64,000 nucleotides of DNA from Catellatospora vulcania (GTDB taxonomy: Bacteria > Actinomycetota > Actinomycetes > Mycobacteriales > Micromonosporaceae). Of the stretch, positions 49,454 to 56,572 are shown in pieces. The notes beneath the pieces were generated by a model. That model was not told where the DNA came from and searched no databases. It saw only the letters and a list, made by a program, of their open reading frames with translations. Every line of letters begins with the position of its first letter. Positions within the stretch are counted from its first letter, which is position 1. The stretch lies in NCBI RefSeq assembly GCF_009720385.1, contig NZ_WARX01000001.1, positions 806,001-870,000 on the forward strand. The letters are read 5' to 3'. The translations under genes and the position numbers were made by a program.

Positions 49454-50525
49454 TTCGCCGGCCGCGGCGAGCGCGATTTCCGCGGTTGCGGACCGTCTGA
49501 ATGTGGCCCCCGCCGTCCGCACAGCGGTCACCCAGGAAGAGGCCTTGGCTTGGCTCGGCGAGCATCCCGCTGACATCGTTCTGGCCGAAGTGACGTTGGC
49601 TCGCCACCCAGACATTGCGACGTTCGTTCGGAAAGTGCTTGCGCTAGTGCCCTACGCCACAGTGATCTTCTTCGGCGAGGAGGAACCGGAGGCTGCGCGG
49701 GCGGCGATCCGCGCGGGTGCCCGTGGGGTCATCGGCGCACCCGGTGAAACGGTCGCGACGGCAGCCAAGTCGATAATCTTGTTGGTGCTGGCCAAGGCTC
49801 CTCACAGTGCCGCCGATCGACGGACGCCCGCCATGGCCGTTGCCGCCGGCTCGACTGTGGGAGCTCGGGCGACTCTAATCCCCGGCCCGCGGTCCATCCC
49901 TCCTCGGGAACCTCTAGCGCAACGAATGTCGGGCCAGGAACTTCCGGGTCACGCACCTCCCGCTGTGGACGTCCTCGATCGCGCGAGACTGCAGGAGTTC
50001 TGGCGGCTGATCGAGGCGTCCTCGCTTGGAGCGGACGGTGCCCAGCAGTTGCGTGAACTTGTCGACCCAACGCGCTCCGCACTGGTTGCCTCCCAAGCTG
50101 GGCTCCGTGAGGGCTCGGCTGCCGGGTATCTACTCGGTGAGTTCGTTCAGATGTGCCAGTCCAGCCTCTATCCGGAGCGGTCGGGATCGGTTCACATCCA
50201 GACTCTATTCGACCTGCTGCGGCAAGCTGGCCGTCAAAGTGAGGCCGCCGAGCTGCGGATGCTTGCCATCGCAGAGGGCTTCGCTGTGGAGGCAGAACCT
50301 CGTGCTCTGAGGATGAGGCCCGCGCGTTCAGTCACCCTCACCGAGCGAGAGCTGCAGGTCCTTCGGGGGATGGCTGACGGGATGAGCAACGCCGAGATCG
50401 GCGCAGCCCTCTTCGTGAGCGAGGACACGGTGAAGACGCACGTGCGCCGGCTGTTTCGCAAGCTTGGTGCTCGGGATCGGGCACATGCTGTTGCGACTGG
50501 ATTCCGGGCCGGTCTGATCTTCTGA
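49428..50525 (+). CDS. LuxR-type response-regulator-like transcription factor
   Basis: 365 residues: N-terminal receiver-like fold (VCVSSPAAASAISAVADRL, then HPADIVLAEVTL where the phospho-acceptor Asp would be expected near E53-V54, then GARGVIGAPG), a variable middle, and a C-terminal LuxR helix-turn-helix (LTERELQVLRGMADGMSNAEIG, FVSEDTVKTHVRRLFRKLG; each quoted in part). GAAGGGAGG 8 bases upstream fixes ATG 49428. No kinase is adjacent, and the degenerate acidic pocket suggests phosphorylation-independent control. Co-transcribed with the sigma-like gene. Confidence 0.85.
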   Translation: MQTMLVCVSSPAAASAISAVADRLNVAPAVRTAVTQEEALAWLGEHPADIVLAEVTLARHPDIATFVRKVLALVPYATVIFFGEEEPEAARAAIRAGARGVIGAPGETVATAAKSIILLVLAKAPHSAADRRTPAMAVAAGSTVGARATLIPGPRSIPPREPLAQRMSGQELPGHAPPAVDVLDRARLQEFWRLIEASSLGADGAQQLRELVDPTRSALVASQAGLREGSAAGYLLGEFVQMCQSSLYPERSGSVHIQTLFDLLRQAGRQSEAAELRMLAIAEGFAVEAEPRALRMRPARSVTLTERELQVLRGMADGMSNAEIGAALFVSEDTVKTHVRRLFRKLGARDRAHAVATGFRAGLIF

Positions 50526-51030
50526 TCGGCGCAGAAACCAGATTCGGTAGAGGCATTTAATCTTCCGGATCTTCCCAGTCGTCGGTAAATCAAAGGGACA
50601 GCAGCGCTGCTGGCAAGTCCCGCTCGGTAAGCGGACGCCCGCCCACCCTCGGGGCGATTGCGCTACATGTGCCTGCTGCCCAAGCCACCTTGCTATTCAC
50701 TCAGGAGAAGCCCTGGGAGGCGGCGGTGATCATAGGGGCCAAACTAAAGAAGATCATCGAGATAGCTGCTGTGCAACATTGCCAGCGGATCTCGGAAGTG
50801 GATGCTCGAAGGAGGATCACTGATCAGCAGCAAGTATGGGGCGTGTAACGTCGCTGTGTTGTGACCGCCCTTACGCCATCACAATTCACCGAGTATTTGT
50901 CGAGGATGCGCGACAGGTTCGGCAGCGAGCCAGCAGGGGAGATATCGAGCACCCAGCGAACTAGCCTAGATGGCGGCTGCTCCGACGGCGGCTTGCGCGG
51001 GCGGCGCGCCATCGGAGACGCTGGGCCCTG
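50526..51030. other. Gap without a supported gene
   Basis: More AT-rich than its surroundings. A plus-strand 40-codon frame (VIIGAKLKKIIEIAAVQ, about 50728-50850) and a minus frame of 62 codons are both possible but have no family, ribosome binding site or clear codon bias. Confidence 0.5.
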
Positions 51031-51183
51031 TTAGCTCGTGAACCATCCGTCGACCTCGGCTACCTTGGCCAGCGGTGGAAGATCAGACAGTCCTGCGGAG
51101 GCTGTCTCGGCGGCGGCTCTGACGATGTCTGTCGGCCACAGTTCCGGCTCCGTGAGGATCGTCTGCGCCTCGGTGCGTGACAT
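51031..51183 (-). CDS. Small acidic protein or gene fragment
   Basis: 50 residues, MSRTEAQTILTEPELWPTDI then VRAAAETASAGLSDLPPLAK to WFTS. Gene-like codon use; resembles small actinomycete proteins of unknown function. It could be the intact tail of a truncated gene, since it abuts the broken AlbA-type gene head to head. Confidence 0.4.
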   Translation of the reverse strand: MSRTEAQTILTEPELWPTDIVRAAAETASAGLSDLPPLAKVAEVDGWFTS

Positions 51184-51211
51184 CTTCTTTAGCCTGATGC
51201 GGCCGGACAGC

Positions 51212-51753
51212 ATGTTCGCTCCGAACGCTTATCTGCTCGTCGGGGTATCACCTGGCGGGATCGGCGGCGTCACGGCGGTCGATCCACAGCTGCCGGTGGA
51301 GATCCGGGTTGCGGAAGGCGACGCCGTCCGCTGGACGCCCGAGTACGTGACGGTCGAGCAACGCCAGGTGCTCGTCGTCATCGTGGACCCGCCCCGTGCC
51401 GGCGATCCGATCCACGTCCTACGTAGACAGTTCGACAAGTTCCAGGCCGGACGGTCTTCGTGCGCAACACGGGCAGGACCGACCCTGCTACCCCCGCCGA
51501 TTTCGACATGCTCCAGGCGCGTCTACTGGAGCGGGTGCCGGGAGTCCCGTTGGAGCTCGTGGCGCAGTCGACCACCGTCGAGGTAGCCGCCGACCGGTCA
51601 CCGCGTCAGAGCGGTGGACGGATCAGCAGAGGCGGGACGCCAGAGGAGCGCGGGCGGCTGGCGGTCTGGGGGCGGTTGGCGGTGGGCCATCCCGCCCACC
51701 GCCAACCCAAACGGTTGCCTACGCCGAACCTGGTCCCGCCTGCATCTCGTTGA
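51212..51753 (+). pseudogene. Broken Schlafen/AlbA_2-type protein gene
   Basis: Frame 1 gives FAPNAYLLVGVSPGGIGG, VDPPRAGDPIHVLRRQFDKF (up to about 51449); after a one-base shift frame 2 continues TVFVRNTGRTDPATPADFDM and on to 51753. Joined, this matches the AlbA_2 (Schlafen-like divergent AAA) domain around its GxxxxGV and VRxG regions. The N-terminal part of the domain is missing. A decayed remnant in the accessory region. Confidence 0.55.
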
Positions 51754-51791
51754 CGGGTGGTGACCGGCGTGTCAGCCCTCTTATCGCAGTG

Positions 51792-52235
51792 TCAGCAGTA
51801 CGGCCAACTGTTGGTCCAGCGATGTGAGGCCAAGTAAACCCCGTCGCTGATGCCCGAGATGAACGACATCTTGCTGCCTTGGGCAATGCAATCCCAAATA
51901 GCGTTGGAGGGGTAGTTGGTGTTCTTGTACAGCATCACTCCCAAAAAGGAGGTGCTCTGCCCGCGGTTGTAGATGGACTTAACCTTGTTGTACCCCGACC
52001 ACGAACAGGTAACCGGAGCGTTCATCCAGTCGTTGTCCGCGTTCGCCCAGTTGCAACGGGAGCCCGTGCCGTCATACCCGCTCCAGACGCAGAGATCGCC
52101 GACAGGGCAGTCCCAGGCCGCTAGGGCCGTAGTGCGGGCGGTCGTAGCGTTGGCGGCCGCTGAGGTTCCGGTCAAGAGCAGAATCACCGCTGACAGAATG
52201 ACCGCAATCCGACGGGAAGTGTTTCCTGTACTCAA
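51792..52235 (-). CDS. Secreted peptidase-inhibitor-like protein (family I36 type)
   Basis: 147 residues with TTG start at 52235, supported by AGGAGG 6 bases upstream. Signal peptide (about 1-32, ending AANA) then a crystallin-like, Cys-rich domain: DCPVGDLCVWSGYDGTG, NRGQSTSFLGVMLY, SNSWPYC-like end (NSWPYC). The LCVW/Y-x-G pattern is that of peptidase inhibitor family I36 (SMI-like) domains. It may inhibit metalloproteases outside the cell or simply be a small secreted structural protein. Confidence 0.75.
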   Translation of the reverse strand: MSTGNTSRRIAVILSAVILLLTGTSAAANATTARTTALAAWDCPVGDLCVWSGYDGTGSRCNWANADNDWMNAPVTCSWSGYNKVKSIYNRGQSTSFLGVMLYKNTNYPSNAIWDCIAQGSKMSFISGISDGVYLASHRWTNSWPYC

Positions 52236-52706
52236 AGTTTTCCTCCTGATTGATAGGGGCGCTGCGACCCGGGGTGGACGTCGCTGTCCGGTGTCTTTCT
52301 GATGTGCCCGTGGCCGAGGTAGTGCATCAGCTCGACCACGAGCGATGCCTCCAAAGCGCGTTGGCCGGTGATCGTCGTCAACGCGCTGGAGCCACCGAGC
52401 TGATTGGCGGCCAGGATCGACCGCCGAACCGGGCACGCCGGTGTTCGCGCTACGGTGCGGTGACCGCGTCGGCGACGGCGGAGATATGAGCCGTAGCGCG
52501 GCGAGCCGGCTCACCGACGTGCTCTGCGACGCGGGGCCGCTGCCTGGAACGGGGCGCAAGCGGGCCAGTCAGTCGCGATACGCAGCCAGGCCGGCCGGGC
52601 TGACTGCGTATCTACGGGCTGCCGGTCTAGGCATCCGACCTCAACCCCTCACGGGATGTCGATGGATTGCTTCAGGCGCCAGGAGAAGAGAACGGTGCCG
52701 CGACGG
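52236..52706. other. Gap upstream of the secreted inhibitor-like gene
   Basis: Holds the AGGAGG of the inhibitor gene (52242-52247) and presumably its promoter. Frames on either strand look like shadow or decayed sequence; no gene supported. Confidence 0.5.
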
Positions 52707-53084
52707 TCAGCAGAGCTTCGTGGATCCGTACCCAGAGAGGTGATAGTCGGAGACCCAGCCGAAGTATCCGCCGTAATGGACAGCCGTCCAGGTGGCGACG
52801 CCGTTGACCGAGTCGCCGTACCGGAAGCAGTTCATGGGAAGCCAGGCACCCCATGGCGGTCGGACGAGGATGCTGCAATTGTGACCGGGTCCGGTCCGCA
52901 TCGCAGGGCCGGTGTAGCCGCTGACCGCGTTGATAACCTGCGACGACGCTGCGTCGTAGTCGGGCGCGGGCGGCCCGCATGTCACTGACGCAGACGCAGG
53001 TGAGGCGGTGGCGACCAAACCGCCGACGATGGCCAGCAGGACAGCCGCGAGCCCGACTCCGATCCTTTGCGGGACTTTACGCAT
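52707..53084 (-). CDS. Small secreted protein, SH3-like
   Basis: 125 residues: signal peptide (about 1-32, ASPASA), mature part with Cys pairs and SH3b-like features (GYTGPAMRTGPGHNCSIL, WTAVHYGGYFGWVSDYHLSG). TTAGGAG precedes the ATG. Similar short exported SH3-type domains may bind the cell wall. Second small secreted protein in a row on the minus strand. Confidence 0.75.
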   Translation of the reverse strand: MRKVPQRIGVGLAAVLLAIVGGLVATASPASASVTCGPPAPDYDAASSQVINAVSGYTGPAMRTGPGHNCSILVRPPWGAWLPMNCFRYGDSVNGVATWTAVHYGGYFGWVSDYHLSGYGSTKLC

Positions 53085-53499
53085 GAGAGCTCCTAAGTTG
53101 GATGGATATCGTCTTCGGGGTGAAGGTGGCTACGCCGACGACTGCGGCGAGCACGACGAGGGTGGATCGATCAGCGGTAGACGTTTCGAGACCTCCTTTT
53201 TCGGGCTGGCCGAGGCCTTGGCACTGGCCCTGCGTCGGTCGATCGGTTCCGTGGTGGCCGGGTCGCCGAGTCGGCGGGCTCGGGGTCGAAGCGGCCGGCG
53301 CGGGTCGTGGATCCGTTGCCTCTGTGGCCCGAGTCAACCGGGGCTACGCATCGTCAGGGTCGGGTGCCGACCGATTCCGGATTGATGTCAGCGGATGTCC
53401 TGGTCGCGGTCATGTCCGGGGGACCGGAAGCCGGACGCCGCCGGACGCTTCCGTACTCGCCAACAGGTTCGAAGGCCGGCTGCACGCCGACGGCGGACC

Positions 53500-53760
53500 A
53501 GGCGGCTTCACCGACGCCGCCGGCACCGGCACCGGCACCGGCACCGGCCTGTGCGTGCCCCACCGCAGACAGAAAGGCTAGAGCCCGACCGAGTCGACCG
53601 CGAGTACAACCGCGCCGTCGCCGCCCGCCGCGCCGGCATCGAGCGCGTTTTCGGGCACCTCAGGAACTGGCGGCTGCTGGCCACCGGCCACCGCCGCCTG
53701 CTCGACCGGTTCCCGATGTACCTCGACGCCATCACGAGCTCGACATCTGACGAACCTCAC
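53500..53760 (+). pseudogene. IS5-type transposase C-terminal remnant
   Basis: GLCVPHRRQKG in one frame and DREYNRAVAARRAGIERVFG plus HLRNWRLLATGHRR in another join across a shift near 53580 and match the C-terminal end of IS5-family DDE transposases (the REYN...ERxFGHLKNWR block). The N-terminal part cannot be recognised, and no terminal inverted repeats were found. Confidence 0.6.
53519..53547. repeat. GGCACC hexanucleotide tandem repeat
   Basis: At least four perfect GGCACC units inside the transposase remnant, encoding Gly-Thr repeats in one frame. Probably a slippage product. Confidence 0.75.
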
Positions 53761-53856
53761 GATCGTCGATTGAACAGCACGCTGAACCTCCATCTTCCCG
53801 ACCGGCGAAGAGGATCATGGCCTACGGGAATCGTCCGGTTGTTCTAAGGTGGCCTG

Positions 53857-54525
53857 GTGCCTTCACCTCGTGTGACGACTGTCCTGTTCGATTTCGCCTG
53901 GACGCTGTTCGCCAGCGACCCGGTCTGCTGGGTCGGCAACGCGGCGACCAAGATCGGGCGGACGGTCGCACCTGGTGAGGCGCAGCGCATCGCCGACGAC
54001 TTCGCCGAGTTGTTACGGTCGACCGCTACAGATCCTGAGCACATCGCGCGGGACCTCGACCCTCAGGTCTGGGATCAGGCGATTCTGGCCGTGCTGCAGC
54101 AGATTCCCGGGGTGAGCGCGGCATTTGCGCGCGCGCTGCATGAGACGCGCGCCGAAGCGGTCGAGCCGTACGCGGATACGTTGCCCACCCTCGCCGCGCT
54201 GCATGCCGCCGGCATCCGCCTCGGCGTGGTGAGCAACGTGGGCTGGGACATCCGTAAATGCTTCGTCCGGCACGGGCTTGACCACTACATCGACGCCTTC
54301 GTGCTCTCCTACGAGGTCGGCTTCGTCAAACCCGACGTGCGGATCTGGCGCACCGCCCTCGACGCCTTGGCGGCACAGCCGGACCGGACGCTGATGGTCG
54401 GAGATCATCCCGGCGGCGACGGTGGTTCCGTGACGGCCGGGATTCCGGCCCTTGTGCTGCCTATGGTGAGTTCGCCTGCCCAAAACCGTGGTTTCGATCA
54501 CGTGCTGTGGTTGGCCGGGATCTGA
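53857..54525 (+). CDS. HAD-superfamily hydrolase with altered motif I
   Basis: 222 residues, haloacid-dehalogenase-like: motif II GVVSNVGWDIR, motif III with Lys in VGFVKPDVRIW, motif IV VGDHPGGDG. Motif I is FDFAWTLF, keeping the nucleophile Asp but with Ala where most phosphatases have the second Asp (DxDGT). Helical cap between about 20 and 95. The altered motif suggests a dehalogenase-like or non-phosphatase reaction, or loss of activity. GTG start. Confidence 0.85.
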   Translation: MPSPRVTTVLFDFAWTLFASDPVCWVGNAATKIGRTVAPGEAQRIADDFAELLRSTATDPEHIARDLDPQVWDQAILAVLQQIPGVSAAFARALHETRAEAVEPYADTLPTLAALHAAGIRLGVVSNVGWDIRKCFVRHGLDHYIDAFVLSYEVGFVKPDVRIWRTALDALAAQPDRTLMVGDHPGGDGGSVTAGIPALVLPMVSSPAQNRGFDHVLWLAGI

Positions 54526-55068
54526 ACCTGCGGCAAGGGGACCGTCAGCACCGTGCGGTACGGGCCGACGGCACGGCGGCGCGCTGGCCGAGAAGCATGC
54601 CGTCGAAGATTCTCGATACCACCCATGGCGAAAAGCGACGATTACGGCGTCCGCTGCGGCGGTGGCGGGATCGATCGTGAGACTGCGGACGTCGTGGTAG
54701 CGGATCGTGAGGTCTTCCGCGTGGTTCCAGCAGTTGTGCCCGAGGCGTAGCTCGGCCCACCCGATTCCGTTGCTGCCGCCGACGGTCAGCGCCGAGGACT
54801 TGAAGTCCTTGACGCAGCGCCGACTGGAGAAGTCGTGGTGTCGGGGTTCGGTTGCGAAGGCGCCCCCGCCGGGCGTCACTCGTCCGACAGGCAGGCGCGG
54901 GCCACGTCACACAGCTGAACGACCCGGTCACGGCAATGCCGTGAATGGGCCTGCCCAGGGCAAGGAGCGGCGCTCGGCCTTATCTCATGCCCTCTGGTCG
55001 TTGTCCGGTCGCATGAATCAGCCTGAAGTCGCGGGCAACCTTGCATGCCCTTCGACCGTGGTAGGACC
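54526..55068. other. Gap with a possible decayed minus-strand gene
   Basis: Between about 54879 and 54640 the minus strand encodes a stretch with good third-position GC (KDFKSSALTVGGSNGIGWAE, LRLGHNCWNHAEDLTIRYHD) that then runs on without stop across the antisense of the HAD gene end. It may be the remains of a gene, but no start or family could be assigned. The rest holds nothing seen. Confidence 0.35.
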
Positions 55069-55602
55069 GTGACGAACCGAATCAAGGCACCGCATGGTGC
55101 CGACGCGGCGTACACGGCGTTCGTCGAGGCCGCCTGGCAGCGCCAACTGCGATTTGCTCTGCTCCTGACCGGCGATCGGTGGCAGGCGGAGGAGCTGCTC
55201 CAGGACAGCCTCGTGCGGATCTACGAGCGGTGGCGCCGGTTGTCGAGTGCCGATGACCTCCAGGCATACCTGCGCAAGGTGCTCGTGAACAACCACACTT
55301 CGATCTGGCGGCGGCGACGGCGCGAAAGCCTGGTCGCCGACGTGCCCGAGCGGTCTGCGCCGGACAGGGCGGTGAGCGCCGACGCGCTCGTGCTACGTGA
55401 CGCCCTGCGGGCGCTGCCGCCGCGCCAGCGCGCGGTGGTGGTGCTGCGTCATTACGAGGACCTGCCCGAACGGGAGGTCGCGGCGGTGCTCGGCTGCAGC
55501 CTGGGCACCGTCAAGAGCCAGCACTCCAAGGCCCTGGCCAAGCTTCGTCATCTCGTCGGCGAAGTCGGCGAGAACCACCTGGTACACGGAAGAAGCAGGT
55601 GA
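55069..55602 (+). CDS. SigE-family ECF sigma factor
   Basis: 177 residues: region 2 WQRQLRFALLLTGDRWQAEELLQ (quoted in part) with YERWRRL, region 4 LPPRQRAVVVLRHYEDLPER and LGTVKSQHSKALAKLR. GTG 55069 has TAGGA close by; ATG 55045 is an in-frame alternative. Coupled by GTGA to the next gene, a membrane protein. Same subfamily as the factor at 29079. Confidence 0.92.
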   Translation: MTNRIKAPHGADAAYTAFVEAAWQRQLRFALLLTGDRWQAEELLQDSLVRIYERWRRLSSADDLQAYLRKVLVNNHTSIWRRRRRESLVADVPERSAPDRAVSADALVLRDALRALPPRQRAVVVLRHYEDLPEREVAAVLGCSLGTVKSQHSKALAKLRHLVGEVGENHLVHGRSR

Positions 55603-56465
55603 AACACGTGAACTATTTCGACAGGCAGCTGACCGAGGGGCTGCACGAGCTGGCCGCCGCCGAGCCGGTCTCCGCCCCGCCGACCCGGCAGCTGCTCGAC
55701 CGCGGCCGGCGGGCACGCCAGCGCCGGGCCGCTTCGCTGGCCGGGACCTCGTTCGCGGTCGTGGCGCTCGGCGCGGTCGCCGCGGTCGTGATCGCCGGGA
55801 CGCCGTCCACCGCACCCGGCGGCCCGGTGCGGCCGGACGCTGCGGCGACGTCGGCCACCGTGACCGACCCGCGGCTGGAGCTGGTCGCCGCCATCGCCAA
55901 CAGCCAGCAGATCAGCTTCCGGCTGAAGACGACGACGACCGACCAGAAGGGCGACGGGAAGACGACGGTCCCGGCGTACACGATGGTCACCGAGACGGCG
56001 TTCGACCCGGCCACCGCCACCGGATACGTCCGGACTGTGGACGGCCGCGAGTACCGCCTGGTCAATGGGGTGCTCTACATGACCGACGGCGGACAGTGGT
56101 TGCGCGATCCCGGCACCTACACGTCACTGAACATGGACGAGGACAAGCTGCGCGGCGCGTTCGTCGAGTCCGCCGACTCGCAGCAGCTGTTCTCGGCGCT
56201 GAGCAGCGGCGGCAAGGTCGACAAGACCGGCGCGGACACCTACCACTTCGCTGTGACGAGCAGCAAGCACGAGGGAACCGTCACCTTCACCGGCGACATC
56301 GTCGTCGGCGCGGACAAGCGGATCGCGAAGGTGGCCTACGCCTGGCTGCTGGACTACGGCCAGGGCGGCTTCAAGAAGTCCAACGTCGTCCTGGAGTACT
56401 CCGGCTACGGCGAGCCGGTGGCCGTCGAAGCGCCGCCGAACCCGGTCCCGGCCTCGGCTGGCTGA
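55599..56465 (+). CDS. Membrane-anchored partner of the ECF factor
   Basis: 288 residues: cytoplasmic N-terminus (1-48) with RGRRARQRRAA, one helix (about 49-68, FAVVALGAVAAVVIAG), then an extracytoplasmic domain resembling LppX/LolA-type lipoprotein folds (AIANSQQISFRLKTTTTDQ, VRTVDGREYRLVNGVLYMTD). Probable anti-sigma factor or sensor by position; no ZAS motif. Confidence 0.83.
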   Translation: MKHVNYFDRQLTEGLHELAAAEPVSAPPTRQLLDRGRRARQRRAASLAGTSFAVVALGAVAAVVIAGTPSTAPGGPVRPDAAATSATVTDPRLELVAAIANSQQISFRLKTTTTDQKGDGKTTVPAYTMVTETAFDPATATGYVRTVDGREYRLVNGVLYMTDGGQWLRDPGTYTSLNMDEDKLRGAFVESADSQQLFSALSSGGKVDKTGADTYHFAVTSSKHEGTVTFTGDIVVGADKRIAKVAYAWLLDYGQGGFKKSNVVLEYSGYGEPVAVEAPPNPVPASAG

Positions 56466-56504
56466 CCTCCACTCGGATAGTCACTGCACCCCCATTCACG
56501 ACAG

Positions 56505-56545
56505 CAGAGGCTGCCCCCGACCCGTCGGGTCGCGGGCAGCCTCTG
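56505..56545 (+). terminator. Terminator between the ECF pair and the protease gene
   Basis: Near-perfect hairpin: CAGAGGCTGCCC (56505-56516) with GGGCAGCCTCTG (56534-56545), and an inner CGACCC/GGGTCG pairing, followed by TTCTG. Confidence 0.75.
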
Positions 56546-56572
56546 TTCTGCCACGGGCAAGGAGATACTCAC

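Noticed and set aside
53102-53499. Plus-strand frame upstream of the transposase remnant as its N-terminal part
   Set aside because: No DDE motifs or transposase features visible; includes the promoter side of the minus-strand secreted gene.
55397-56572. Long plus-strand frame reading from inside the ECF sigma gene into the protease
   Set aside because: The part before ATG 56573 is an Arg/Gly/Ala-rich shadow of the sigma and membrane-partner genes; protease start has its own ribosome binding site and signal peptide.
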